Source: Heliopora coerulea
Lineage: Eukaryota; Cnidaria; Anthozoa; Scleralcyonacea; Helioporidae
Length of the DNA: 64,000 bases
Assembly: GCA_030142905.1 (NCBI GenBank)
Contig: JASJOG010000071.1
Span: 1,256,001 to 1,320,000 of the forward strand
Reading direction: 5' to 3'
The translations under genes and the position numbers were made by a program. Under the pieces are notes generated by a model. It searched no databases. It was given only the letters and a program-made list of their open reading frames with translations, and had not been told where the DNA came from. Shown here piece after piece: positions 12,501 through 24,665 of this stretch (positions are counted from its first letter, which is position 1; each line of letters opens with the position of its first letter).

Positions 12501-13794
12501 TGAAGTATTGAGTGTTATATAGGCCTTTCCTAAACTCCAGCATTAGACATGAGCTACATATAGAAAGCCCTTACTTTGCTAATAATACATGACAAAACTG
12601 ATAGGTGAAAAATGACAGCTTTTACCTTCTCTTGTATGCCATCTTCTTCATCTGAGGAAGCATATCTTCCATTTCTTTTGGATGTTCTCTGTCCTCGTCC
12701 ATGACACGGAGTGGTTGTTGACCCAGTTTCAATAAATCTGTTCATGTGCTGCCGGATATCATCGTAGTTGTCTTAACAAATAATGTTTAAATGCGTTTCA
12801 TACATAATTCTGAATTATAACTGTTAACACTCAAAAAACTTTTAATAATAATTTAAGACAATGTTTTAATAGAAATGGGGACATCAATTTTTTATAATTC
12901 AGTTGCTATAGGTCCAAAACCAGATCATCTTTTTCTAATAGGGTACAAGGGTACAAGCCGTTGCAATGCAGGGAAACCATGCTAGATTAACCATGGGTTT
13001 CCAGTGAGAAGTGCATAAACAAAGTAAATATTAAAATGTTTTTATTCAAAAACATTAGCTGTTGAAAAGTCGGCCAAGGTTCTGAACAATGTACAGATCA
13101 TGAGATCAAATCGAAACATTAAACATTAAACATACTTAGCAACTTGCATATAAATATTTGATATCGAAAGTCAGCCAAAACACACCAGTAGGTCAGAAAT
13201 AGCCATAAGTACCAAACCGCATACATCCCATTGTTAGCCTCGGGTTATATAATTGCACAAGCAGTTCTTTTACATGTGAGCGTTAGTCATATATCATGGT
13301 CTTACAAAGGGAAGGTCTTACATATGGGTGGCTTAAAATCGAAAGTTTACGATATACAGCTTTGAGTATTAAGTAGCAGTTACCTCTTGAAGGATTGTAT
13401 GGGCAAGTACAGCAAAACATTTATAAAAGGTTACAATTTTCCCTGATGTTGAGAGGGATTGCCCAGTCGGTTCATCAACAGTCAACACAATTTGCAATTG
13501 GCAACAAACATACGGTAAACGTAGTCTGAACTAAAACATGAATATTTGTTTACTTACCACTGAATTTTAGTATTCTAGCAACACAAGTAATTGTTGCTAC
13601 AGCATCTGGGTCAATAGATCCTTTGACGATCTTTTTGATAGTTTTGCAAACTCTATCGGCCATGCTACCATCACTTCTTTGTTTCTATCCCAACAGTCAT
13701 TCTGAAAGCTTTCTGGATCTTCGCGAACAATCCACTGCGTTTGCCCAACTTCACAAGATTTTTCCGAAATAAATTCAAATAACGCATATGTCAT
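9547..13794 (-). pseudogene. BEN-domain accessory gene of the CACTA-like element, eight exons, decayed
   Basis: Exons, all with GT-AG borders: 13794-13558, 12771-12626, 12328-12236, 12070-12014, 11893-11821, 11365-11199, 10321-10109 and 9680-9547 (TAA at 9547-9549). Phases match at each join. The N-terminus starts MTYALFEF..EVGQTQWI. Then come KGSIDPDAVATITCVARIL, a basic segment (TPKRPKKS), acidic Ser-rich stretches, a short coiled coil (RRRNQELEQQLLIK and LRSQVEELKK) and a BEN domain in exon 7 (VLFGDNVEI; later SVLLTHSMTG and AKPQLDIQKVQSVL). BEN domains bind DNA and mediate protein contacts. Exon 1 contains a frameshift near 13655, and exon 7 has a net frameshift plus stops, so the copy is inactive. 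The coiled coil plus DNA-binding domain suits a dimer that reads palindromic subterminal repeats, which is inference. Confidence 0.72.
10393..11075 (+). mobile_element. 649-bp retroposon with 17-bp target duplication, LINE 3' part with (AAG)n tail
   Basis: The insert 10410-11058 is flanked by a perfect AGCATGTCATGCTACAT (10393-10409 and 11059-11075). Its head contains CGTAAGAGGCGACTAAAAGG near 10460, a segment I associate with conserved SINE/LINE heads. From 10649 it encodes the C-terminal tail of a non-LTR retrotransposon protein (KEARLRWYGHVLRR, RGRGRPKKRW, ending RAADPGTVWD), and it finishes in (AAG)n at about 11037-11058. It looks like a 5'-truncated or chimeric copy and carries no reverse transcriptase core. 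It lies between exons 6 and 7 of the BEN gene, so it entered after the CACTA-like element was in place. Confidence 0.85.
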
Positions 13795-13868
13795 CACGAA
13801 TGCCGTAAAAATATCAGTATTAAACACAAAATAATGGGGATATTCGACTGCAAAACGGTGATCACAAA
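13795..13868. promoter_or_regulatory. Candidate bidirectional promoter between the two transposon genes
   Basis: The candidate ATG of the leftward BEN gene (13794) and the candidate ATG of the rightward transposase exon (13869) are separated by only 74 bases of AT-rich sequence. A shared promoter would co-express both products. The start of the rightward gene is not certain, so the spacing may be larger. Confidence 0.35.
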
Positions 13869-16800
13869 ATGATATATCACCACCCGTGGACGCCGGGGAC
13901 GCGGTTCAGATTTGAAACATTTGTTACAGTTGATCGTGGGCTCAAAACTGTATTTCCAAAAAAATACACCGATCTTCCATCAGAGTGCAAGAATGAAACA
14001 CACTTTCAGGAAAGAGAACTACCTAGAGATTATTGCATAGATTGCGAGTAATGATATGAACAATGCACGTGGTTAGAAATACCTCGAGGACCTTATAAAA
14101 TTTATGAGCATGATCCAGCCGCTCCTGTTCCAAAAACCACGTGCTTTAACAGAAAAAAAACGTAAGCACGAAGAAGGTGAACATGGTGCTGAATGTAGGG
14201 ATTCGGGAGAAACTGACAACAACACGGTATGTATATATACGAACTAGGGTATGAATTCTTTATTTTATGTCTGTTTTGGCATGGTATTTGTTGCTGTAAG
14301 TGTAAGGCGACAGTCGATTTAAAACACATATCAGAGATAATAGCTCTGACAATTTCTTCAAAGGATGTTTAGGGATAAAATTTGGGACATTTAGCGTTGT
14401 CTTACCTGAGCCTTTTCTCAACATATTATTTAGCCGGGGAGAGTGTCTGCTCTTTAATAATATTATAGCAATATGTTTCCTGTCAGTTGAGTTTTTGTGA
14501 TTACCTGTCTGATTACCTGTCTGCTTGTTTACAGAACATTGGGGCAAGATTATCTGATATTTATAGTCCAGAATTGTTTGACTTAGAAGATGACATTCAG
14601 GTAATGTGTCTTGCAAACATTTAAGAGGATTTACCTTTAGAGTTCACTTACAATCGTGGAGAGTTTCAAAAATGTTAAGAGATTAATCTCCTGAGTTTTG
14701 AATTGATGTGGCATGCAGGATTTGCCGATTTCTAACACAAAGTTATGATTAACCTATTATTGAAGTTACGATAGCAGATTTTCAAGAAGTTTGCCTAATG
14801 AACTGATAAATGCAACATTTATCATGCTCAACATTTTTTTGAATTTTGGATTTTGTGTTATGGAATTTCGGATGTATTGCCACAACTGCAAACAATTTAG
14901 ATTTTCTGTTGCATAGTATTGTAATTTATCTAGTTTATTGCTTGCGTGGCCTGAAGCAGGTCAATTTACAGACTGGTTGACAATATCTGCCAAAAAGATT
15001 GGCTGGCAAAAAGCATAATGTTATATCAATATCAGTGCCCTGCATGAACATACTGTTGTTAGAATAACATGATGTTAGAATTTTTTTTCAGTTTATTATA
15101 TAATGCACATGTTATTATCTTGTTTGTGTCAAAAGTTTTCTTGAAAAAGTTTTATGCTAGACACTCATATTTACTGTAAGACAAACAAAACCACCATTCT
15201 GTGTGAAAAGAATTAACTCAGTGACCGTATTAGCAATTTCAAAGATATATTGACATAATCCTTGCCCCTCCACCCCATTGTTTTATTGACAAAGACTCAA
15301 TTTATCCTGGGAACTCAACTTCTCTTTCATACTTTTTAGGATCCTGCAGACATAGATGATGAGTTTGCTCATAGAGTGGAAAGTGATGACAAGTCTATTC
15401 AAGGTGATAATAGACCTATAGGAGATGTTAATGGTGGTGGTGAAAAGGTAATAAATTTTAGTTTAGATTATTCCTTCAATAACGTTCACATGAAGATGTA
15501 TGTTTAACAATGAGCAATCAAAAGTGTGATTAACCAATATTTAACTGAAAGCAAGGTCATCATGATGAAATATTGAACTGAGGTTTCGCCATAATGACCG
15601 AGCAATAGGAATGCAACAAACTCAAGGTTTTACAAAAACATGTAGAGATATTTTGCCAATAAATAGTTTAGCTTGTTTGTTGGTGAGTTCAGTATATTTA
15701 TAAGTGACTGCTCCTTGCTTATTTTGTCAAAGTATCCTTTGACAATGTCCATATTGCTTGTATTCTTATGCTTTTGAGGTTGTTAGAAATGCCTACACCT
15801 TTCTAAATCACAATTGATTCCAAAGTAATTTAAATACTTAGTAGACATGTGCTCATTTGTTGAACAAATTATAAAACATGTATTTTTTAGAATGTGAGTG
15901 CAGAAAATGAGCCAATTTATCCTGGTGCCAGTGTGACAAAAACACAAAGCCTTCTCCTTCTCCTTTGTTTTACGATAAGGCATAAATTGACAGGCGTGGC
16001 TTTAGGAGATCTGCTGCTGTTGCTGAATGCCCTTCTACCAAACATTGTTCCAGCCACTAAGTATCGTTTTTACAAATCATTGCAGCTAGAGCAATCTGAG
16101 GTAATGTACATGAGTCAATTGTTAGTTTAGGGAGTTATGATTGGGGGTTTGTATATTCTTTGTATTTAAAATAATGCAGTCTTATATGCCAGTAAAAATA
16201 TGCAGACTTGAATATCAAAAATCATGCACCATCTGATTGTACTCGGCATTGGCAAATATGGCTTGTTGTGTTGTTTGAAATCCTAAATTTCTAGTATCCC
16301 TTGTTTTATTAGGAATATCTCTGGTATTATTTATAGCATATATGAATAATTTCACTGAGCAAAAGGGTGTATCCTATATTTTAAATGTGTTAAGATGATA
16401 TATGTAGTCACTGTTGGTGTAGTATTGCCACTGATATTTTATTATGTACTAAGAAATTGCCTACTTATAATATATTAATTATTGGGTTGTGAACTCATTC
16501 TGTTGAATTTACTATTTCAGAGACACTTCTACTGTGCCACCTGCTCTTCCTACTTGGGCAAAGATCCAGTGATTACTTGTTGCAAGGATTGTGACACATT
16601 ATTCAATGAAGCTGATAAAATCAAGATGGGACATTATTTTCTCTATATTCCTCTGCAGAAACAGGTAGAAACTCTACTTTCCAATGTCACATTGTACAAG
16701 CATCTCAGTAACAGAAATCTTGAAGTCAATTGAAGGCCCACAACAGTAACAGATGTTACAACTTCAAAGCTTTACAAGGAACTTATAACTAAGCATGGTT

Positions 16801-18563
16801 TTAGCAGTAATGATATCTTTTTAACTTGGAATATTGATGGTATACCAGTATTTAATTCATCTAACTTTTCAATATGACCTTTACAAGCCTCAGTAAATGA
16901 ACTTCCCCCTCACTTTAGGTATAAAAACATTTTATTGCTGGATTTGTGGTTTGGTGGAAAACCTGATATGAATGTGTTTTTGGTGCCTTTTGTTGAGGAA
17001 TGTAAGAGCTTAGAAAATGAGGGCTTTGTCTTTGGCAATGAAATTATTCCAAGGAAGGTATTTGCTTTACTCTTGTCAACTGACTCTCCTGCTCGGGCTA
17101 TTGTCCGGAATGTAAAGCAGTTCAATGGCAAGTTTGGGTGTGATTGGTGTGAGTTAGCTGGAGTGCCTGTGTCTACTGGCAATGGACCTCCTGTTCGTTA
17201 CTACCCACACAGATCTCCGGTTGTTATGTGAAGTGCACGAAAGCAAGCAGCTTATGCTTTGCAAGCCACTCCTGAAAAACCTATAAAAGGGGTAAAGGGT
17301 ATGACGGTTGCAGATTTGCTGCCTTCTTTTGACACTGTTAGAGGCACAGTTACTCAATATATGCATTCAGTCTGCCAAGGTGTGATGAGGCAAATGGTAC
17401 AATTCTGGTTTGACTCAAAGTATCATGGTGAAAGGTATTATATTGGTCAACAAGAAAGCTTAGTTGATGAGCGCTTGCAACTCATTAGTCCTCCAAGCGA
17501 GATACACAGAAGCCCACGTAGTCTTTCTCAACGGCATTATTGGAAAGCATCCAAATGGAGAGCTTTTATCTTTTATAGCCTTGTCATTCTCCATGGAATT
17601 CTTCCTAGAAGGTTCTTAAGTCACTACTTTCTCTTTGTTTTTGGTGTATATACACTGCTAGGTGACTCAATTTCTGCTGCTTCAATTTCTCTTTCTGAAC
17701 TCTGTCTTACAAAATTTGTGATAGAGCTGGAGGAGTTGTATGGTCTGTCCAGTTGTAAATTTAACGCCCACTGCTTAAGACACTTGGCTCAGTGTGTCAA
17801 AGACTGTGGGCCATTGTGGACAACTTCTGCATTTACCTTTGAATCCCACAATCATGTTCTTATAAACATGTTTAAAGGTACACAATATGTGCCCCAGCAA
17901 ATAGTTGATACCATTTTATTGAAAAACAAGGTTTCATTTCTGGCAAGAACCTGTGTTGATGATAATTCATCTGTCTCTGTATAGGACATACTTGCTAAGC
18001 TGACTGATAATGTTCAATTTCAGTACAGCCATGATACTGCTAACTGTGATGGGCTTATTTCACTTGGGTCAGAAAAGGTAGTGACTTTGGATGCACAGAA
18101 AATAGTTGCTTTGCAAGAACTTCTCAGTAGGGTAATGGATAACCACAATGGAAATCTGTATGATAGGTTTGTTTATAACCACCAGCTATACTCCTCTATA
18201 AACTACACCAGATCCAAACGACATGCAAACCTTCATATATCAATTAATCATCCAGTTTTTAAATATGGGATGATCTTAGGCCTTGTAAACATAAAGCCAT
18301 TATGCAATTGTACTTTCGAAGTAGCTCAGTATTGTAAATGTGCATTCTACAACATAGTATTTGTGAAACTATTCCATTCCACTCAAAGGGTCTTATTCAG
18401 AGATAGAGATTTCAAAGCTACAAGTAGTTTTATTGTGGAAATTGAGGAAACTGATTCTGTTATTGCAATATACCCTGTTCAAATTCTACGCAAATGTATT
18501 TGTATTAGGTTGCCCAACAAAACATACTACATCCCATTGCCATATAGAATTCATGATGATTAA
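13869..18563 (+). pseudogene. tnp2-type (CACTA/EnSpm) transposase gene, multi-exon, with premature stops
   Basis: Clear exons, all phase 0 with AG/GT borders: 14535-14600, 15340-15447, 15891-16100 and 16521-18563 (TAA). A 5' exon from about 13869 to the GTATGT donor at 14227 is less sure and contains stops and an A8-tract frameshift. Motifs in order: PIYPGASVTKTQS and IRHKLTG; a zinc-binding YCATC...CCKDC pair; WNIDGIPVF (first catalytic Asp region); VNELPPHFR; LLDLWFGGKPDMN; STDSPARA; QFNGKFGCDWCE; LLPSFDTVRG; YMHSVCQGV; WKASKWRAF; HCLRHLAQC; GPLWTTSAF. These match the tnp2 transposase plus the DUF4218-like region. In-frame stops fall at 16731 (TGA), 16875 (TGA, where the family has Trp), 17229 (TGA) and 17982 (TAG). 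The frame is otherwise open for 681 codons, so decay is recent and mostly point changes. Confidence 0.85.
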
Positions 18564-19335
18564 ATTAGCATTATTTAAAGATGTTTTGCTAACAACTGCA
18601 AAAGAGACTGGTCATAATTTAAAGGGTATGTCAATATGAAATTCTTTATCACCCACCCAGCTACTGTAATCAGCCCAAAAGTTCAAATCCCACCCAAACA
18701 GGCATCCTAAACTTTTCATGGCCCTGTTATTGAGTCAGTGTGGCCAATTTAACTATTTACATCTCAAAGAATGTGGTTGCTGTTTGTGTAATATTATGTA
18801 ACTTGCAAAAACGGCAATGTATACCCTGACCAAATTCTAGGACCATCTCTTTTGAAGGTAAAAAATTTAAAGGTGATATGCAATAAAACCAAAGTCATCA
18901 GACCTATTTAAAAAATTTATATTCAATGTGGTATATTTTGTCCATAAAGCGATTCTATAGCCGAAGTGGTTCTTTTTTAGAGTATTTTGTTATTTATTGT
19001 AGTGTATTTCTTCTCTCCATTTACTGTGTTTAAACTCATGACCACTGTAAGCTGCATATCACATTTGAATTTGAGGACTTATAGTTTGCTAAGTATGATC
19101 TGTAGTCTTAGATCCTGTACAATAATGTTGCCATTTTATTTGTAATTTAGTATTACATTGTGGCTGATGAGTATTGATATGTTTATATATATTTGACATG
19201 TTAAATGAAATTTTTGTACAAATATTTGGATGTTTCACATGGTTCTTCAATAATGAAAAAATATTGAAAATTTGTTGCTGGACTATCTTAGAATTTTTTC
19301 ACTATTTTGTAAATTTTTTATACCTGGGTATATGC

Positions 19336-19876
19336 AAAATTCTGTAGAATATTCCAAGAATTTATAGAATATTGTATGGGATATTCTATTGAATATATGG
19401 TAGTGTATTCCATAAAAATCTTATGGAATATTCAATAGAACATGATCTAGAATATTCCATAAAATATAAAGTAATATGAAATAAATGTTGTGGTGAGGCA
19501 TAGGCAGTGAAAAATACAAATTCAAAAGTAAGATGGTGGTCATATGGCAAACATGGCATATTTATGTTTTTCACTAGAGGTGTGGTATTTAATAGAATAT
19601 CAACTGTATATTCTATTGAATATTTTAATGAATATCCTATTCAGAAATAATCCAATTAATGGAACATTGCATTATGTATGACAAGCATGGCAATGTTATT
19701 TAAGCATATACCATGTGAAAATATCCCATAACAACTATAAAATATCATATGAAATTCCACAGAATATTCCATAGAACATCCTATAGAATCCTTTGTCAGA
19801 TAAAATAGCCTATAGAATATTCTATAGGACACAAAAAGTGCAATAGAATATTCTATACGATCCTATAGAACATTTT
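19336..19876. repeat. Right subterminal palindromic repeat cluster
   Basis: At least twelve variants of TAGAATATTCTA, TAGAATATTCCATA and TATTGAATATT occur in both orientations up to the right terminus. The cluster is about three times longer than the left one. The sequence CACAAAAAGTGCAATAGAAT lies between the last copies. This asymmetry is also seen in plant CACTA elements. Confidence 0.72.
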
Positions 19877-19884
19877 CGTAACGG

Positions 19885-20520
19885 AAAGCAGCCATTAAAA
19901 AAAACTACAAGTAGCCTATGTTCTCTACATTTCCAGAGGGGTTGTGAAAAGTTGTATGGTGACTTGACAAATGGATACATTCCATTCTTTTGAAATTCAC
20001 TGAACAGTAGGAAGCAGTTTAATGAAGGTAAATGTGCTGAAATGCGTATTGTTGTGTTTCTGCATTTGAGCCTGCTACAACCGGGTCACTTGAGTCAATA
20101 TATCTACAAAGTATATGATAAGAAAAATTCCAGTGTTTCAGATGAAAATTACATAGTTTTGTCCACCAAATATGGTGTGTGTACTGTAACTAGGACACAT
20201 CATAGCAAGTGACATATTGTTTGAATTTCATATGAGTTTCTAAAATTATGCATTGAACTTTTAAGGTATTTTCTTAATTTTTTGCAACCTGCATGAAACT
20301 CACTTATGCGGGCCCAAACATTACAATGTTCAAATTTTTTCCCAAACACAAAGTAACTGTAGACCTACAAGATCGCTTGTCCCCAAACAAGAATTTATGT
20401 TAAGTTAAGATATGTGCTGTTGGAAATTGACTTGCACTTAAGTTTGGTTTATTTCAAGCTTAGTTTGAAGTTAAATTTTCTTATACCACATATTAAGAGC
20501 TCTTCTTATGTTGCCAACAA

Positions 20521-20560
<40 letters not shown>

Positions 20561-21086
20561 CCACCACCATACAGGACTCAGTCACATTCACATCATTAAA
20601 GGATCATGATATTTTAAATTGGATACTTGGAACATCTTCAACTGGTTACCCAGTGTCGAATATTGTATGTAATTATTTGGTTTGTCATAAGTTCACTTGG
20701 GTTTGTAACTGTAGTTGTTGAACCCACCGTTTTTTGTGGAACTTTGAATCTTAATCATTCACACCATGTCAAAAAACAAAGAACTATACACTGTCAGGTG
20801 GAGCTTCTGGACAACGCTAAATGTGAGACTGTGACGTTTTGTCTTTTTGTGTTGGTCTGTCATCTCTTAAGGCTAGTTTGTTGTTGTGCTCAAAGGTTGA
20901 TAGTAATTAAAGGATTTTAATCAGAAAGATACAGTCCCTGATTGTGTGCTTTGAACTGGCTGAAGTGCAACCACTAAGTAAAGTAGAAAAGATGCAAAAC
21001 CCAGCATTTGTCTTAGTGTTGTGTTCAGGATGACATAATGTGCAATGAACAAGTATCTAAAGTTTATTGTAGTCTTTCTTTGCTCA
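19885..21086. other. Non-coding flank with an AT microsatellite
   Basis: No gene is recognised. A perfect (AT)n run occupies 20524-20557. The ORFs that start in it (20521-20721 and 20627-20920) show no family motif. Confidence 0.5.
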
Positions 21087-21206
21087 GCCAGGAAACGATG
21101 TGATGGTCACAGAGGTTTCGATATCAAAGACATGTCTGATGCAGTTGGGCTAAATGTGCCACCCTTCCTAAATGCAGTTAGTCAGTTTCCTGTCAGTGAA
21201 ACTTAA
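21087..21206 (+). pseudogene. Fragment of a DDE_4-type (Harbinger/ISL2EU-like) transposase
   Basis: A 39-codon open stretch preceded by a good 3' splice site (TTCTTTGCTCAG) reads HRGFDIKDMSDAVGLNVP and then PFLNAVSQFP before a TAA. It resembles the 'DRGF.I.......LNIPPF' segment of DDE_4 endonucleases, with the catalytic Asp before RGF replaced by His. Nothing else of the element is readable nearby. Confidence 0.45.
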
Positions 21207-21734
21207 AAAAAAAATTGAGCTGAATGGGTTCATGGCAAAAGAACATTCAGTTTAGTCAGATACAGTATTTCCAGTTACTAAAATATGACTTCTCTTTAGC
21301 TATGCTATCAGAACTAAACAAACTTCAAGTGATAATTATGCATCTACAGTATGAATCTTACTTTATTTTATCCTCCATTAATTCATGAATAGAAACACAG
21401 TACACAATAATTATTATCAACCATATTAAGATCTTGATAACTGTGGATAAATGTATGTAAAAATAAGTTTCATGTGTTTGAACAATAAAAACATCCTGTT
21501 TTACACTCTCAGGTGCTCATCTGTCCTCATAATTGATAACGACAGCTGCTGGCATGATTCTTCTGTATAGTCATCAAGCTTAACAAGTTCATCCATGCTT
21601 CCTATGTCATACACCCTTAAGGAACTTGTGAAAAAACAAACATAAGTTTTTACACTGTTGTTTGGGAACAACAGTTTAATAATTTGTCTTTGTCCTCTGT
21701 GACTAGGTTCCAGGTGTAAAAGGCACTACAGATC

Positions 21735-21940
21735 AAGGGGTCTTTGGGGGCATACTCCCCTAGAAAATGTTTGATTTTGATAAGCCCAGGAACATGTTTT
21801 CCTACATCTTGGAAAAATATTTATTGCTGTATTGGTAAATCTATAAGAAACTCAATAATGCAAACAAAGGTGAATTCTCTCTGGTGCACAGAAAAATAAG
21901 TTGATTTTTAGGCCATTGCCATTAACATATAATGCCAGCA
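21735..21940 (+). repeat. Dispersed repeat shared with 53335-53560
   Basis: The segment from GGGGGCATACTCCCCTAGAA to the AAGTTGATTTTTAGGCCATT region matches 53335-53560 in the same orientation with scattered changes, including GAACATGTTTTCCTACAT in both. It resembles the body of the hAT-like family at 4270. No ends were found. Confidence 0.55.
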
Positions 21941-24470
21941 TAGCTGCAACTAAAACTGGATATTTCGGACTATAATACAGTCAATGAACTATTAAGGAAA
22001 CAAATGGCATCAAAAGTCTTACAATCAGTATGAACAATCCATCTTGTGCAACAAACCTCAATTGAAACTCTCTTTTTACTGTTGGGCAACTATGCTTTGA
22101 TTTTATTGACCAAGTGATCATGGCATTTGAGGAAATTGTAAAAAAAGTCAGAATGTTTTCAGGTCCTGACCATTGTATTCAGTGCAAGTTGCAATGAACA
22201 AGTACTAGTTCAATCAATGATCCATGCAGTGAACATTGACACCTTTACTAAATTCTTGCTCAATAAGGGTTGAAACACTGACATACCATCCCACTATGTC
22301 ACCCTCAATTGCCTGGGGAACAGGACTAGCTCCTGGCTTTTTCCCTTTACAGGAACTAGACTTATGTACTTAATTTTCATCTGACCTCTAAAGAATTTAT
22401 TGATGTCTGCTGTAAGTTCAAGTGCAGTCAGCATCTCCCTAAAAAACTTTACTTAACTCACTAAGGGGCAGGGCTCATCCCTTTCATGAGTAAAATCAAG
22501 AAAAATATTGACTATGGTCTAGCCAACGAATTTTGGTATCCCTTGTGCTGTTAAGAAAATGATTGTGGAATGAAATAAAACACAGATTATCTCAGAAAAT
22601 AATGTACAATTTATGCCTTTGTAAATAAGTGTAATATGCAGTAAACCATGTACAGGAGAAACAGCAAAATTAATGATGTTGCCATTGTAGAAGGGTGGTT
22701 GTAGATAGAAGATTACTCATAGTAAAATAACTTTACAACTTTGTATTTACCCTGTAAACACTTTGCCTTCCTCTCCTACTGGGGATAAATCAGGCATTTG
22801 AAACACCAAGAGTTGTCAAAAAGATTTGAAGTAACAGGTGAATAAACTGAAGAAAACAATTCTGGGGTCAAAGGCTCCACAACTGGAGGGAAAAGCAGGT
22901 ATTAAAAGATTCTATTAGGAAACACACATACTTTTCCTTTCACCCACTTAGGAGCAAGGGCATACTTCAATACCTTACTCTGGCTAATGCCAGACAATTT
23001 AACTTGTTCTAGGGATGAGCTCTGGACCTCAATGAGATATAGCAGGCAGCAGAATTGCTGGTCACCTGTACTTCTTGGCAGCTCTGAACAGTGCTCTGAA
23101 ATGATGCTGTACAATTAGTTGGACTTGGTGATGCAAAAATCACTCACATCTTAACTTTTTAAGTGCAGTAACAGGGAGGGAGGAGCGGGTAGACCCCATG
23201 GACCACAAGCAAAAGAAAAGCTTCTGGGAATTTGACATCATAAATATATATCATGTAATCATGGCTTTATTTTCAGGGGGCAGAAGCATTTTATTAATGG
23301 TGTGACCTTTTGGTAGAGGAAGTCTTTTGTGATCCAAAAAGAGGTCTACCAATGGAATCCTGAAACATGCTTTTTCAGATGCTTTTAAAATTTACAGCAT
23401 TTCAACAATAGAATATTTTTAGTAAATTCTTTAAGTAGTAAATCAGGTATTTTAATGGCATTCTGATATTTGGAATTAACTAATGAAATTTTAGGATTGT
23501 TGGTGTGACCAAGGACACACTGGTTGTACTGACTCCATTGCCCATAACTTTGCTAAAAGGAAATTTCAAGGTCAAATTCCAACCATCTGTCAAGAGATGT
23601 GCACTATTCTAATTCAAGTTTAGACACTGTTAAATACTTTACTCATGAAAAGGTTTATTTCATTTCTTGAATGTGACTGGAAGTCATTTTTTACACCCCA
23701 CACAATTGTCAGGTTTTCTTATATAGACAGGAAACATCAGAAACATGTTTTCTTCAATGAAACTAATCTTGGCTGATTACTGTTACACATTTACAATTGA
23801 GTACACAGCCAGGTAAAATTATCATGAAGCTCAAGATGTAGAACCAAAGAAACATGGGAAACAGTTTCTTTCAACTGTTTCATGCATGATTATTTATTCT
23901 TTTGTTGTTCTCTCTTGTTTTTTCCATAAATTTTGTTTCATTTTTTTTTGTTAATGTTAGGGTTAATTTTATTGAGTTATTTCTATTACTTTAATTTGTA
24001 AATATAAACATTGCTGGTCAAGTTTATTTTGTTGCACTTGTATATTGTTTCCAAGGGCAACTACTGCACCATACATTCCAGATTATGGTGATGTGTCCAG
24101 CTCTTTTGTGACTTATTATTTTGTTATTTACAACTTAACAAAACAACCTGGGTTTATACCCAGAAATTTCAATGTTGTAATTAAAAAGTTTCTCTGGACA
24201 TTCTCCCATGCAACTGGACACATGATCCTTGAAATCTATCCCATGGACAACCAGAAACCTTGTTGTACCACTCTATATATTATATTGTGGATTACTTATT
24301 TACTTATTCTTAGTAAATTTAAGCAGGAGGTAGGGAGGATTTCCATGCAATCCCCTGATGGCACCCATCAGAGCAAACGGCAAGTAATGTTGACTTATTG
24401 CTATTATAAAAAACCACCACCAGCCGACAACTTCAAAAAGTATAAAAGAAAACATATTCTGAAAAATAGA
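21941..24470. other. Non-coding stretch with one unassigned ORF
   Basis: No family was recognised in either strand. An ORF at 22902-23114 (minus) and a longer one at 24045-24524 (plus, 159 codons) have no visible domain. The latter overlaps at its end with a repeat shared with 30.4 kb, which argues against a host gene. Confidence 0.4.
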
Positions 24471-24665
24471 GACAACTTAATGGCTGACAATTATTCCATT
24501 GTCAACATCACACTGTATATATAGATCATGGCTTGTTTTGTAAATCATTCTGTCTGATGCTGACTTTGTAATAAAGTCGAAATATTACAGTCTCATATTC
24601 GTCTTGTTTGACTAATATCTTGAGTTTTCCAAGATGTTTCTATTTTTCCAAATGTTTTATTTTAT
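24400..24665 (+). repeat. Penelope-terminus-like repeat, copy 1, with ribozyme-like core
   Basis: From TCACACTGTATATATA (about 24507) the sequence matches 30357-30560 for about 150 bases. It contains CTGATGCTGACTTTGTAATA followed by AAGTCGAAATATTACAGTC: a CTGATG box, a 6-bp stem GACTTT/AAAGTC and GAAA, the order of a hammerhead ribozyme. The position after CTGATG is not the canonical A, so the copy would be expected to be inactive. The 5' part CCAGCCGACAACTTCAAAAA (24422) is the inverted complement of sequence at 30.53 kb, so the unit seems to have a folded terminal structure. Confidence 0.45.

Larger units (their letters stand above)
9194..19884. mobile_element. CACTA/EnSpm-like (tnp2-type) DNA transposon with divergent transposase and BEN-domain genes
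   Basis: The two ends carry an inverted CCNTTACGAAAAT (9194-9206 and 19872-19884, with NTTCTATAG continuing the match), followed inward by clusters of TAGAATATTCTA-type palindromes. Between them lie a rightward tnp2-type transposase gene (to 18563) and a leftward BEN-domain gene (stop at 9547). Both genes end near opposite termini, so the boundaries enclose exactly the two genes. Flanking dinucleotides AA on both sides could be a 2-bp target duplication, but that is weak. Subterminal repeat clusters and a second gene product are known features of plant CACTA elements. The ends do not begin with CACTA, so a sister group such as Plavaka is possible. The copy is dead: both genes have frameshifts or stops, and a retroposon is inserted at 10410-11058. 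Confidence 0.78.

Noticed and set aside
24045..24524. 159-codon plus-strand ORF as a host gene
   Set aside because: No domain, no splice context, and its 3' end lies in a repeat shared with 30.4 kb.
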